Shown here piece by piece: positions 15,322 to 23,738 of a DNA stretch of 41,106 bases; position 1 is the stretch's first letter; the number at the start of each line of letters is the position of its first letter. The stretch comes from Achromobacter insuavis. GTDB lineage: Bacteria; Pseudomonadota; Gammaproteobacteria; Burkholderiales; Burkholderiaceae_B. The translations under genes and the position numbers were made by a program. The stretch spans positions 1 through 41,106 of the forward strand of contig NZ_CADIJR010000057.1 of the NCBI RefSeq assembly GCF_902859645.1. The letters are read 5' to 3'. The notes beneath the pieces are model-generated. The model did no database searches. It saw only the letters and a list, made by a program, of their open reading frames with translations, and was not told where the DNA came from.

Positions 15322-17190
15322 ATGGCAACTATGGATCCCAAACGCGTCGTCCAGGTCAACGACCTGACCGTGCGCTTCAAGACCCCGGACCGCGTCGTCG
15401 AAGCGGTGCGCAACGTGTCGTTCCACGTCGATCGGGGCGAGACGCTGGCGATCGTCGGCGAATCCGGCTCGGGCAAGTCGGTCACCTCGCTGGCGCTGAT
15501 GCGCCTGGTGGAGTACGGCGGCGGCCGCATCGTCAACGGCGGCATGCAGCTGCGCCGGCGCAACGGCGAGGTGCTGGACCTGGTCAACGCGCCCGACAGC
15601 ACGCTGCAACGCGTGCGCGGCGCCGACGTGGCCATGATCTTCCAGGAGCCGATGACCTCGCTCAACCCGAGCTTCACGGCCGGCAACCAGATCGCCGAGG
15701 CGCTGCAACTGCACCAGGGGCTGGACGCGGCCGCGGCGCGCGCCGAGACGCTGCGCATGCTTGAACGGGTGCGCATCCCCGAGGCCCGCGCCATCCTCGA
15801 CCGCTATCCGCACCAGTTGTCCGGCGGCATGCGCCAGCGCGTCATGATCGCCATGGCGCTGTCCTGCAAGCCGCAGCTGCTGATCGCCGACGAGCCCACC
15901 ACGGCGCTGGACGTCACCATCCAGGCCCAGATCCTGCAGCTGATCCGTCAGTTGCAGGAAGAAATGGACATGGGCGTGATCTTCATCACCCACGACATGG
16001 GCGTGGTGGCCGAAGTGGCCGACCGGGTGCTGGTCATGTACCGCGGCGACAAGGTCGAGGAGGGCGGTTCCGACGAGGTCTTCGCGCGGCCGCAGCATGC
16101 CTACACCCGCGCCTTGCTGTCGGCCGTGCCGCGCCTGGGCGCCATGCACGGCACCGACGAGCCGGCCCCGTTCCCGCTGCTCAAGGTTGAGGACGCGGCG
16201 CGCCCTGGCGCGCCCGCCGAGCCCGCCATGGCGGCGCCGTCCACCGTGCGCCGCGAGAACGGCCCGGTGCTGAAGGTGCGCGACCTGACCACCACCTTCG
16301 ACATCACCGGCGGCATCCTCGGCCGCGTGCAGAAGCGCGTGCACGCCGTGGAGAAGGTCAGCTTCGACCTGTATCCAGGCGAGACGCTGTCGCTGGTGGG
16401 CGAGTCCGGCTGCGGCAAGACCACCACCGGCCGCTCGCTGCTGCAGTTGGTCAAGAGCCGCGGCGGCTCGATCGAATTCGACGGCCAGAACATCGGCGCG
16501 CTGCGCGGCAGCGCCATGCAGACGCTGCGCCGGCACATCCAGTTCATCTTCCAGGATCCGTTCGCCTCGCTCGACCCGCGCATGACGGTCGGCTACTCCA
16601 TCATGGAGCCGCTGCTGATCCACCGCGTCGCCAGCGGCGCCAAGGCGCAGGAACGGGTGCGCTGGCTGATGGACAAGTGCGGTCTCGTGCCCGAGATGAT
16701 CGACCGCTATCCGCACGAGTTCTCCGGCGGCCAGCGCCAGCGCATCTGCATCGCGCGGGCCCTGGCGCTCAATCCCAAGGTGGTGATCGCCGACGAATCC
16801 GTGTCGGCGCTGGACGTGTCGATCCAGGCGCAGATCGTCAACCTGCTGCTGGACCTGCAACGCGAGCTGGGCGTGTCGTTCCTGTTCATCTCGCACGACA
16901 TGGCCGTGGTCGAGCGGGTCAGCCATCGCGTGGCGGTGATGTACCTGGGCCAGATCGTCGAGATCGGCCCGCGCCGCGCCATCTTCGAGAACCCGCAGCA
17001 TCCGTACACCAGGAAGCTGATGGCGGCGGTGCCGATCGCCGATCCGCAGCGTCGCCACCGCGAGCGCTCGCTGCTGGTCGACGAGATCCCCAGTCCGATG
17101 CGCAAGCTGGGCGACGATCCGCTGGTCGCGCCGCTGGTGCAGGTCGGGGAAGGGCACTTCGTCGCCCGCCATCCCATCGGCGTCTATTGA
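15322..17190 (+). CDS. Double ATP-binding subunit of peptide/glutathione importer (GsiA-like)
   Basis: 622 residues with two complete ABC ATPase domains in one chain, as in GsiA of glutathione importers (most Dpp/Opp systems use two separate proteins). Domain 1 has Walker A GESGSGKS at 46-53, a Q-loop [14 protein letters not shown], signature LSGGMRQRV, Walker [13 protein letters not shown] and switch ITHDMGVV. After an Ala/Pro linker (about 285-315), domain 2 has Walker A GESGCGKT near 360, [14 protein letters not shown], signature [21 protein letters not shown] and ISHDMAVVE. In domain 2 the Walker B is followed by Ser instead of Pro-Thr (DESVSALD), common in this family. Each domain is followed by the oligopeptide/dipeptide C-terminal motif ([28 protein letters not shown]). 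It powers import and ends the operon. Confidence 0.94.
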   Translation: MATMDPKRVVQVNDLTVRFKTPDRVVEAVRNVSFHVDRGETLAIVGESGSGKSVTSLALMRLVEYGGGRIVNGGMQLRRRNGEVLDLVNAPDSTLQRVRGADVAMIFQEPMTSLNPSFTAGNQIAEALQLHQGLDAAAARAETLRMLERVRIPEARAILDRYPHQLSGGMRQRVMIAMALSCKPQLLIADEPTTALDVTIQAQILQLIRQLQEEMDMGVIFITHDMGVVAEVADRVLVMYRGDKVEEGGSDEVFARPQHAYTRALLSAVPRLGAMHGTDEPAPFPLLKVEDAARPGAPAEPAMAAPSTVRRENGPVLKVRDLTTTFDITGGILGRVQKRVHAVEKVSFDLYPGETLSLVGESGCGKTTTGRSLLQLVKSRGGSIEFDGQNIGALRGSAMQTLRRHIQFIFQDPFASLDPRMTVGYSIMEPLLIHRVASGAKAQERVRWLMDKCGLVPEMIDRYPHEFSGGQRQRICIARALALNPKVVIADESVSALDVSIQAQIVNLLLDLQRELGVSFLFISHDMAVVERVSHRVAVMYLGQIVEIGPRRAIFENPQHPYTRKLMAAVPIADPQRRHRERSLLVDEIPSPMRKLGDDPLVAPLVQVGEGHFVARHPIGVY

Positions 17191-17202
17191 GACGCAAGGG
17201 TC

Positions 17203-17228
17203 CCGCCCGCCGCTTCGCCGGCGGGCGG
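17203..17228. terminator. Hairpin after the peptide importer operon
   Basis: 10-bp perfect stem CCCGCCCGCCG-type (17203-17212 with 17219-17228) and a six-base loop, 13 bases after the ATPase stop. It lacks a T run, so it may act as a Rho-independent terminator only weakly or as an mRNA 3' end stabiliser. Confidence 0.4.
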
Positions 17229-17312
17229 ATTGCCGCCGGGGGCGGGGCGGCCGGCCGCAGGCGGTATCATGGCGGCCTTCGCCATTAGCCCCATTCAACG
17301 GATTTTTTCGCC

Positions 17313-17849
17313 ATGGCCCTGCGCGCCACTATCTACAAGGCCGACCTCAACGTGGCCGACACCGATCGGCACTACTACGGCAGCCACTCGCTGACGGTCG
17401 CCCGCCATCCTTCCGAAACCGACGAGCGCATGATGGTGCGCATGGTGGCCTACGCGCTGCACGCGCAGGAAGAGCTGGCCTTCACCAAGGGCCTGAGCGA
17501 CACCGACGAGCCGGACCTGTGGGTCAAGGACCTGACCGGCGCCATCACATTGTGGATCGAAGTCGGCCAGCCCGAAGAGCGCCGCATCCTGCGCGCCTGC
17601 GGCCGCGCCGAACAGGTCATCATCTACTGCTATGGCGGCTCCGCCAGCAAGATCTGGTGGGACGGCGTGCGCAACAAGCTCGAGCGCACCCGCAACCTGA
17701 AGGTCATCAACCTGCCGTCCGAGCAGACCCGCGCCCTGGCCAGCCTGGCCGAACGCACCATGCAGCTGAACGCCAATATCTCGGACGGGGTGGTGTATTT
17801 CTCGGCCGACAAGGGCGAAGTCAGCATCGAGCCCGAAATCTGGCGTTGA
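17313..17849 (+). CDS. yaeQ: YaeQ family protein
   Basis: 178 residues, matching the family's ~180. It begins MALRATIYKADLNVADTDRH and has the characteristic HSLTVARHPSETDERMMVRM and AYALHAQEELAFTKGLSDTD segments, then LWVKDLTGAITLWIEVGQPE and VIIYCYGGSASKIWWDGV. YaeQ proteins have a PD-(D/E)XK nuclease-like fold; the E-D-P-D-L-W / W-I-E-V-G-Q-P arrangement matches that fold's D...ExQ core. No firm biochemical role is known; a link to suppression of rfaH (haemolysin transcription) loss in E. coli has been reported. It is monocistronic by layout, between the peptide operon and the TetR cassette. Confidence 0.92.
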   Translation: MALRATIYKADLNVADTDRHYYGSHSLTVARHPSETDERMMVRMVAYALHAQEELAFTKGLSDTDEPDLWVKDLTGAITLWIEVGQPEERRILRACGRAEQVIIYCYGGSASKIWWDGVRNKLERTRNLKVINLPSEQTRALASLAERTMQLNANISDGVVYFSADKGEVSIEPEIWR

Positions 17850-17879
17850 CGCCGCCAGGCTTTTTGTCCCCGTTTTTCC

Positions 17880-17912
17880 AACGGCCGGCCCGGCTTTCCG
17901 CGGCCGGCCGTT
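17880..17912 (+). terminator. Terminator-like hairpin after yaeQ
   Basis: 11-bp perfect stem AACGGCCGGCC (17880-17890) / GGCCGGCCGTT (17902-17912) with an 11-base loop, starting 31 bases after the yaeQ stop and ending in TTTG. It separates yaeQ from the TetR gene. Confidence 0.55.
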
Positions 17913-17983
17913 TGCCATCCTGGACGGCCGCGGCCAATTAGTGCGCCGCAACAAAAAAAGCGTGCAAAGTGCGCGGGGCGGAT

Positions 17984-18005
17984 TTATATTATGGTCATCA
18001 TATTA
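17984..18005. promoter_or_regulatory. Imperfect TetR operator in front of tetR
   Basis: The right half (TCATCATATT) is identical to that of the perfect palindrome at 18664-18687; the left half matches at 7 of 11 positions. It covers a TATATT/TATTAT -10-like run and ends next to the AAAGGAG ribosome site of tetR. This suggests autorepression through a weaker operator. Confidence 0.65.
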
Positions 18006-18019
18006 AAGGAGTCCCGACC

Positions 18020-18619
18020 ATGGCCGGCCCCGCTTCCCGTAAAGAGCTGTCGCACGAGCGCATCGTGGACGCGGCCGCGCGCGCGATCCGCCGCGAGGGG
18101 TATGCCGGCGTGGGCGTGGCCGACGTCATGAAGGAGGCCGGGCTGACGCACGGCGGCTTCTACGCCCATTTCCCGTCGCGCGACGCCATGTTGGTGGCGG
18201 CGATGGAACGCGCCGGCCGCGATGGCGCCGCCCGCATGACGCAGGGCATGGCGCGCCGCCGCGCCGAAGGCGCCAGCCCGCTGCGCGCCCTGGTCGAGAG
18301 TTACCTGTCCGAGACCCACCTGACCAGCTGCGAGGGCGGCTGCCCGATTTCGGCGCTGGCGTCCGAGATGCCGCGCCAGTCGCCCGAGGTGCGTGAGATG
18401 TCCGCCAGCCGCGTGCAGGGCCTGGTGGAGGTGGTCGGACGGGCCTTGCCGGCCGACGCCGCGCCGCACGTCGCCATGGCGGTCACCAGCAATCTGGTGG
18501 GCGCCATCCAGCTGGCGCGCGCGCTGGGCGACAACGCGCAGGGCCGCGCCATGCTGGCGGCGGCGCGCGAGTCCATCCTGGCGCAATACGACAGCGAGGG
18601 GCGGCAAGCGTCGCACTGA
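18020..18619 (+). CDS. TetR-family transcriptional repressor
   Basis: 199 residues from ATG 18020, with AAAGGAG nine bases upstream (18005-18011); an upstream in-frame start at 17969 would read through the operator and was rejected. The N-terminal HTH domain (residues 8-55) reads KELSHERIVDAAARAIRREG, YAGVGVADVMKEAGLTHGGF, YAHFPSRDAMLVAAME, which is typical of TetR. The C-terminal ligand domain contains a Cys pair (HLTSCEGGCPISALASEM) seen in the YxaF/LmrA-like and related TetR groups, which could sense thiol-reactive or aromatic compounds. It sits upstream of and parallel to an SDR and an MFS gene, with matching operators before itself and before the SDR gene, so it very probably represses all three. 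Confidence 0.92.
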   Translation: MAGPASRKELSHERIVDAAARAIRREGYAGVGVADVMKEAGLTHGGFYAHFPSRDAMLVAAMERAGRDGAARMTQGMARRRAEGASPLRALVESYLSETHLTSCEGGCPISALASEMPRQSPEVREMSASRVQGLVEVVGRALPADAAPHVAMAVTSNLVGAIQLARALGDNAQGRAMLAAARESILAQYDSEGRQASH

Positions 18620-18633
18620 CCCGGTTCATCCCA

Positions 18634-18658
18634 GGCCGCATCGCGCGGCCATTCTTTC
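18634..18658 (+). terminator. Short terminator after tetR
   Basis: 6-bp GC stem GGCCGC (18634-18639) / GCGGCC (18645-18650) followed by ATTCTTTCC, 15 bases after the tetR stop and just before the SDR operator. It would isolate tetR transcription from the SDR-MFS unit. Confidence 0.45.
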
Positions 18659-18663
18659 CATCG

Positions 18664-18687
18664 TAAATATGATGATCATCATATTTA
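18664..18687. promoter_or_regulatory. 24-bp perfect palindromic operator upstream of the SDR gene
   Basis: A perfect 24-bp palindrome whose half site is TAAATATGATGA, centred between 18675 and 18676, followed by TATATAACC, a likely -10 region. It is the only long AT-rich palindrome in the area, 57 bp before the SDR start. A degenerate copy lies before tetR. This is strong evidence for the binding site of the TetR protein encoded immediately upstream. Confidence 0.8.
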
Positions 18688-18743
18688 TATAACCGGCCGG
18701 CATCACCGGCCACAACCCGAATGCAGCACCCAGGAGATCCATC

Positions 18744-19442
18744 ATGGAATTGAAGAACGCCACCGTCCTCATCACCGGCGCCAACCGCGGCATCGGCCTG
18801 GCCTTCGCCCGCGAGGCGCTGGCCCGCGGCGCCCGCAAGGTCTACGCCGGCGCGCGCGATCCGGCCAGCGTCACGCTGCCGGGCGTGCAGGCCATCAAGC
18901 TCGACGTCACCAGCGACCAGGACGTGGCCGCCGCGGCCGCGCTGGCCCAGGATGTGACGCTGGTCATCAACAACGCCGGCATCGCCGCCATCGGCGGCTT
19001 CCTGGCCGAGGACAGCATCGAATCGGCGCGCCGCCACCTGGAAACCAACCTGCTGGGCTCGCTGCGCGTGGCCCAGGCGTTCGCGCCGGCGCTCGCGGCC
19101 AACGGCGGCGGCGCGCTGCTGAACGTGCTGTCGATCGCCAGCTGGATCAACCGGCCGCGCCTGGGCGTGTACGGCATGAGCAAGTCGGCCGCCTGGGCCC
19201 TGACCAACGGCCTGCGCCACGAACTGCGCGAGCAGGGCACGCAGGTGCTGGGCCTGCACATGGGCTTTGTGGATACCGACCTGACGCGCGACCTGGACGC
19301 GCCCAAGCTCGCGCCCGAGGACGTCGTGGTCCAGGCCTTCGACGCACTCGAGGCCGGCGCCGAGGAAGTGCTGGCCGATGACGCGACGCGCCAGGTCAAG
19401 CAGGGCCTGTCGGCCAGCCCGGCCTCCTATCTGCTGGCGTAA
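18744..19442 (+). CDS. Short-chain dehydrogenase/reductase (classical SDR)
   Basis: 232 residues. CAGGAGAT precedes the ATG. The Rossmann motif TGANRGIG is at 11-18, NNAG at 76-79, structural Asn102, and the catalytic tetrad is completed by Ser130, Tyr143 and Lys147 (GVYGMSKSA). An Arg in the TGANRG loop is compatible with NADPH use. It reduces or oxidises a carbonyl/alcohol; the substrate is not evident. Placed under a TetR operator and followed after 48 bp by an MFS exporter with no terminator between, it probably takes part in detoxifying the compound that the TetR protein senses. Confidence 0.92.
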   Translation: MELKNATVLITGANRGIGLAFAREALARGARKVYAGARDPASVTLPGVQAIKLDVTSDQDVAAAAALAQDVTLVINNAGIAAIGGFLAEDSIESARRHLETNLLGSLRVAQAFAPALAANGGGALLNVLSIASWINRPRLGVYGMSKSAAWALTNGLRHELREQGTQVLGLHMGFVDTDLTRDLDAPKLAPEDVVVQAFDALEAGAEEVLADDATRQVKQGLSASPASYLLA

Positions 19443-19490
19443 GCCGCTCCTTTTCCTTCCGATCCCTCGTTTCCTCCAAGCCCGACCGCC

Positions 19491-20903
19491 ATGCACTCCC
19501 ACGCCACCCCCGCGGCTTCCGCCGCCTCGCCGTCCGCGGCCGCGTCGCCCTGGCCGATCTTCTGGATCGCCAGCGTCGCCGTGTTCCTGGTCTCGCTCGA
19601 CGCGACCATGCTCTACGCCGCGTTCAGCGCCATGCGCGCCGGCTTTCCCGAGGCCTCGGCCGCCGACATGTCGTGGGTGCTGAATGCCTACACCGTGGTC
19701 TACGCGGCCATGCTGATCCCGTCCGGCGGCCTGGCCGACACGCACGGGCGCAAGCGCATGTTCATGATCGGGGTGCTGCTGTTCCTGGCCTCGTCCGCCG
19801 CCTGCGGCCTGGCCGGCACGGTCGGCTGGCTGATCGCGGCGCGCGTGGCGCAGGCGGTGGGGGCGGCGCTGCTGACGCCGGCCTCGCTGTCGATCGTGCT
19901 GGCGGCGTTCCCGGCCTCGCAGCGCTCGGTGGCGGTGAGCCTGTGGGGCGCCGTGGCCGCGCTGGCGGCGGCGGTCGGCCCCAGCCTGGGCGCGTTCGTG
20001 GTCGATGCCGCGGGCTGGCCGTGGGCGTTCTACATCAACCTGCCGCTGGGGGCGTTGTCGCTGTGGTTCGGCGCCGGCCGTCTCAAGGAATCGGTGCGGC
20101 CCGAGGCGCGCCGCCGGGTCGACGGCGTGGGCATGGCCCTGCTGATGGTGGCGGTGGGCGCGGTGGCGCTGGCCATCGTGCAGTCGGAATCGCCGCACTG
20201 GAGCCGCGGCGAGCTGTGGATGGTGGCGGCGATGGGGCTGGTGTCGCTGGCGGCCTTCGTCGGCTGGGCCCGCACCACGCCGCATCCGCTGGTCGACCTG
20301 GCCTTGTTCAAGCACCGCACCTATCGCTACGTGAACCTGGCCACGCTCAGCTTCGGCATCGCCTTCGCGATGATGTTCTTCGCCTTTTTCTTCTACATGA
20401 CCGGGGTCTGGCACTACAGCCTGCCAAAGGCCGGCCTGGCGGTCACGCCGGGGCCGCTGCTGGTGATGCCGACCGCGATCATCACCGGCAAGCTGGCCGC
20501 GCGCCTGGGCCATCGCCCTTTCCTGGTGGGCGGGTCACTGGTGTACGCCGCCAGCGGGCTGTGGTTCCTGCTGGTGCCGGGCGCCGAGCCCGCCTATCTG
20601 GCGCATTGGCTGCCCGGGTTGATCCTGAGCGGGCTGGGCGTGGGCCTGGTGCTGCCGTCGCTGGCCGGCGCCGCGGTCAACCGCCTGCCGCCGCAGCACT
20701 ACGCGGTCGGCAGCGCCGTCAACCAGGCCACGCGCCAGATCGGCGCGGTGCTGGGCGTGGCGCTGACCGTGCTGCTGCTGGGCAAGGGCGCGCTCAGCCA
20801 TGCCGATTTCGATCCGCTGTACCTGGGCCACGTCGGCCTGGCGCTGTTGACGGCCCTGCTGTGCCTGGCGGTGGATACCCGGCCGCGTCCCGCGCATGCC
20901 TGA
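19491..20903 (+). CDS. MFS drug/multidrug transporter (DHA2-like)
   Basis: 470 residues, about 14 hydrophobic segments. The first helix holds FLVSLDATMLYAAF (motif D1-like, with Asp where DHA2 pumps have LDxTIVNVALP), then SWVLNAYTVVYAAMLIPSGG and the motif A loop GGLADTHGRKRMFMIG. Motif C-like GAVAALAAAVGPSLGAFVVD is typical of drug:H+ antiporters, followed by GWPWAFYINLPLGALSL. It is an inner-membrane proton-driven exporter, likely of a toxic small molecule. It follows the SDR gene in the TetR cassette and ends 19 bp from the convergent ubiC stop. No clear Shine-Dalgarno precedes the ATG, so translation may be weak. Confidence 0.9.
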   Translation: MHSHATPAASAASPSAAASPWPIFWIASVAVFLVSLDATMLYAAFSAMRAGFPEASAADMSWVLNAYTVVYAAMLIPSGGLADTHGRKRMFMIGVLLFLASSAACGLAGTVGWLIAARVAQAVGAALLTPASLSIVLAAFPASQRSVAVSLWGAVAALAAAVGPSLGAFVVDAAGWPWAFYINLPLGALSLWFGAGRLKESVRPEARRRVDGVGMALLMVAVGAVALAIVQSESPHWSRGELWMVAAMGLVSLAAFVGWARTTPHPLVDLALFKHRTYRYVNLATLSFGIAFAMMFFAFFFYMTGVWHYSLPKAGLAVTPGPLLVMPTAIITGKLAARLGHRPFLVGGSLVYAASGLWFLLVPGAEPAYLAHWLPGLILSGLGVGLVLPSLAGAAVNRLPPQHYAVGSAVNQATRQIGAVLGVALTVLLLGKGALSHADFDPLYLGHVGLALLTALLCLAVDTRPRPAHA

Positions 20904-20922
20904 GCGCGGCGCGGCGGGCCGG

Positions 20923-21546
20923 TCAGCGCGGGGTGCGCTGGTGCGGCACCAGGGGCGGGGCCTGGCGGCCCGCCTGCAGGGTCCAGAAGTCGGGCAGGAA
21001 GCACTCGGCCACCAGCAGCGGCTGGCCCTGGCGCCAGAACACCGAGCGCCGCGCCCAGACGCGCTGCGCGTCGCGCTCGCGGCCATTGCGCACCAGCACG
21101 CCGGCGGCGGTGGCGTGGAACGGCACCGGCGAGGCCAGCAGACGGCAGGCGAACGGCGATCGCACCACGGTGCTGTCGTGGTACAGCATGTCGGCCAGCG
21201 GCCGCGTCAGCAGGCGCCGCATGCCTTGCCAGGCGCCGTGCGAGGCGCGCAGCGGCGTCAGGCTGCGCGCCGGCACGCTGTCGATGCCGTCGACCGACAT
21301 CAGCACCTCGCGCACCCACACCGGCGCGCCGGGGGCGATGCGCATGGCGCGGGCCTCGTCGGCCGGCGCGCCGTCGGCGTATTCGGCCAGCACCCGCAGG
21401 CGCACCTGGCCGACCTGGCGCAGGCCGGCGGTCAGGGCGCCGGGACGGAACAGCCAGTGGCGCTGGGTGAGCGACAGGCGCGGCGGCGCGCTGGCCAGCC
21501 AGCCTGCCGCGAGGGGAGGACGATGTGTTGCTGCTGAGGTCATCAT
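20923..21546 (-). CDS. ubiC: Chorismate--pyruvate lyase
   Basis: 207 residues (two adjacent ATGs at 21546 and 21543; the true start may be either). Chorismate lyase converts chorismate to 4-hydroxybenzoate and pyruvate, the first committed step of ubiquinone synthesis. Family motifs: [20 protein letters not shown], a conserved Arg in [13 protein letters not shown] (equivalent to Arg76 of E. coli UbiC), and [20 protein letters not shown] with the conserved Glu (Glu155 equivalent). It is longer than the 165-residue E. coli protein because of an N-terminal extension, as common in beta-proteobacteria. It is not next to ubiA. It is convergent with the MFS gene and divergent from the pseudouridine synthase gene. 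Confidence 0.88.
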   Translation of the reverse strand: MMTSAATHRPPLAAGWLASAPPRLSLTQRHWLFRPGALTAGLRQVGQVRLRVLAEYADGAPADEARAMRIAPGAPVWVREVLMSVDGIDSVPARSLTPLRASHGAWQGMRRLLTRPLADMLYHDSTVVRSPFACRLLASPVPFHATAAGVLVRNGRERDAQRVWARRSVFWRQGQPLLVAECFLPDFWTLQAGRQAPPLVPHQRTPR

Positions 21547-21675
21547 GGCTGCGTATTATGCCAAGGCCGGGGCGCCGGTTCGATGCCGGCCCCTGTGGCC
21601 GATTGCCGCAGGCCCCCGCATCGGCCCGCGCCGCCGCCTGGGGACGCGGGGTGCGCTCCGCATACAATACCGGCC

Positions 21676-22407
21676 ATGGAAAAAGTACGAATCTCCAAGC
21701 TCATGTCCGAGCGTGGACTCTGTTCGCGCCGCGAGGCCGACAGCTATATCGAACGCGGCTGGGTGCGGGTCGACGGCGAAGTGGTGTCCGAACTGGGCGC
21801 GCGCGCCTTCCCCGACCAGGTCATCACGCTGGAACGCGCCGCCCAGGCGCGCCAGACGTCGCGCGTCACCATCCTCATCAACAAGCCGGTCGGCTACGTC
21901 TCGGGCCAGGCCGAAAAGGGCTACACGCCCGCGGTGGCGCTGATCGACGCGCGGTCGCGCTTTGCCGGCGACCGCAGCCCGCACCGCTTCGAGCGCGGCC
22001 ACCTGGACGGCCTGGCCGTGGCCGGGCGGCTGGACATCGATTCGCAGGGGCTCCTGGTGCTGACGCAGGACGGCCGCGTGGCCAAGCTGCTGATCGGCGA
22101 AGACTCCAGCATCGACAAGGAATACCTGGTGCGGGTGCAGGGCGAGCTGTCCGAGAACGGCCTGGCGCTGCTCAACCACGGCCTGTCGCTGGACGGCAAG
22201 GCGCTCAAGCCGGCCCAGGTGCGCTGGCAGAACCACGACCAGTTGCGCTTCGTGCTGCGCGAAGGCAAGAAGCGCCAGATCCGCCGCATGTGCGAACTGG
22301 TGGGCCTGAAAGTGGTGGGCCTGAAGCGCGTGCGCATCGGCCGCGTGGCCCTGGGCGACCTGCCGCTGGGGCAGTGGCGCTACCTGCGCGACGACGAACG
22401 CTTCTGA
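21676..22407 (+). CDS. rluF: 23S rRNA pseudouridine synthase, RluF/RluB type
   Basis: 243 residues from ATG 21676; a longer upstream frame from 21583 has no family sequence. The N-terminal S4 RNA-binding domain (residues 4-52: [34 protein letters not shown]) is followed by the RsuA/RluB/E/F catalytic domain: [38 protein letters not shown] with catalytic Asp120, [20 protein letters not shown] and [20 protein letters not shown]. It isomerises uridine in large-subunit rRNA. The [10 protein letters not shown] segment is typical of RluF (U2604), but RluB or RluE specificity cannot be excluded by eye. It is a single-gene unit. Confidence 0.85.
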   Translation: MEKVRISKLMSERGLCSRREADSYIERGWVRVDGEVVSELGARAFPDQVITLERAAQARQTSRVTILINKPVGYVSGQAEKGYTPAVALIDARSRFAGDRSPHRFERGHLDGLAVAGRLDIDSQGLLVLTQDGRVAKLLIGEDSSIDKEYLVRVQGELSENGLALLNHGLSLDGKALKPAQVRWQNHDQLRFVLREGKKRQIRRMCELVGLKVVGLKRVRIGRVALGDLPLGQWRYLRDDERF

Positions 22408-22496
22408 TCGGGATGGCGGCGCGGGGCCGCCGCGCGCATGCCGCGCCGGGGCCTACCGGCCGCGAGCAAATTTTTCAGTCTGTTTCCGAGCCGCCG

Positions 22497-23420
22497 TCAT
22501 TTCATGAATGGCGCGGTATCCTTCGCCTGCCCGTCCCCGCCCAGGCGCTCCATCAGGAATTCGATGAAGATCCGGGTCTTGGCGGGCAAGAGCCGGGTTT
22601 CCGTGACGGCATACACCGGGAACGGTCCCAGCTGCCAGTCCGGCAGCACGCGCCGCAGCTGGCCCGATTTCTGCTCGGCGGTCTGGCCGCCGACCAGCAC
22701 GGTGATGCCGGCGCCCAGCATCGCCAGGCGGCGGGCCATGGCCACGCCGTTGACGGAAAAGCGGTTGCCGGGCGTGAACTGGATGTGCTGGTCGCCGCTG
22801 TTCAGCGGCCAGCGGGTGACGCGGCCGGCGCCTTCGGCGCGGAACTCGATGCACTCGTGGCGGGTCAGGTCGCTGGGGTGCCTGGGTTCCCCGTGCTTCT
22901 CCAGGTATTCGCGCGAGGCGTACAGATGGGCGGGCAGCATGCCCAGCAGCCTCGCGATCTGCGTCGAGTCGGGCAGGTCGCCGATCTCGATGGAAATATC
23001 GCAGGTCTGGAACACGCGCTGGGCGTGGTCCGGGTTGGCGAGGTCCAGGAAAAAGGTGACGTCGGGATAGCGGCGCGAGAATTCCATGAACGATTCGGCC
23101 AGGAAGTCCGTACCGAAATCCGCTGGCATGTTCACCCGCAGCGGCCCCGACGGCGTGTCGACCAGCTTCTGCAGTTCCTCGTGGGCGATCTGGGCCTCGG
23201 CGACGATGCGTTGGCAGCGTTCGAAGTACAGCCGGCCGGCGTCGGTCAGCTCCACCTTGCGGGTGGTGCGGCTGAGCAGGCGCAGGCCCACGGACCGTTC
23301 CAATTCGGCCACCTGGCGAGACAATGTCGATTTGGGCACTCCCAGGGCGGCCGCCGCACGGCTAAAACTGTGCGTCTTGGCGACCTCCACGAAGAGCTCC
23401 ATGCCTTGTAGACGTTTCAT
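22497..23420 (-). CDS. LysR-family regulator divergent from the RND efflux operon
   Basis: 307 residues. The HTH region is at the N-terminus (MKRLQGMELFVEVAKTHSFS, RAAAALGVPKSTLSRQVAEL, GLRLLSRTTRKVELTDAGRL), and the effector domain starts about residue 90 (SGPLRVNMPADFGTDFLAES). It belongs by style to the large CrgA/AaeR-like LTTR group. It points away from the RND genes across a 318-bp region containing a CCA-N4-TGG type operator candidate 33-54 bp from its start. In Achromobacter a LysR gene is placed this way next to axyABM, and loss or mutation of such local regulators commonly alters pump expression; the direction of control (activator or repressor) is not evident here. Confidence 0.9.
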   Translation of the reverse strand: MKRLQGMELFVEVAKTHSFSRAAAALGVPKSTLSRQVAELERSVGLRLLSRTTRKVELTDAGRLYFERCQRIVAEAQIAHEELQKLVDTPSGPLRVNMPADFGTDFLAESFMEFSRRYPDVTFFLDLANPDHAQRVFQTCDISIEIGDLPDSTQIARLLGMLPAHLYASREYLEKHGEPRHPSDLTRHECIEFRAEGAGRVTRWPLNSGDQHIQFTPGNRFSVNGVAMARRLAMLGAGITVLVGGQTAEQKSGQLRRVLPDWQLGPFPVYAVTETRLLPAKTRIFIEFLMERLGGDGQAKDTAPFMK

Positions 23421-23738
23421 GGAAGGGATTCTGTCACACGATGGGGTGATTTATTGTCCCATATCTGGAATGATGTTTTCTCAATATGCCTCTTTGTTTC
23501 TCGGGCGGGATAACGCAAAATGCGAATTCTGCAATGCAGCAAAGCGTCGATGCCCTGCCTGAATGTCTGAGGCGAAACCACACCCCAGTCAATCCTCACG
23601 AGCCGAACCGATGCACGGTTCGGGTCGCGCCGTTGTTGCCGCCAGATGTCCGGCGGCCGCCGCGGTCTCCCTGTGGGCGCAGGCCCCGGCGGGCGGGCGT
23701 GAGGCTACCTTTTTAGTTGGAAATCGGGAATGCAATCT
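23421..23738. promoter_or_regulatory. Divergent control region of the LysR gene and RND operon
   Basis: 318 bp with no supported gene. Two features stand out. At 23453-23474 there is a 22-bp imperfect dyad (7 of 11 half-site positions match) built around CCCA-TATC-TGGA, in the style of LTTR sites with TTCCA/TGGAA arms. At 23603-23623 there is an 8-bp perfect inverted repeat CCGAACCG / CGGTTCGG with loop ATGCA, about 115 bp before the adaptor gene. The lysR-proximal half is AT-rich and is where promoters are expected. GGGAA at 23726-23730 is the ribosome site for the ATG at 23739. Confidence 0.55.

Noticed and set aside
19673-21943. 756-codon plus frame over the MFS and ubiC genes
   Set aside because: Overlaps the real MFS gene in another frame and runs antisense through ubiC; no conserved domain.
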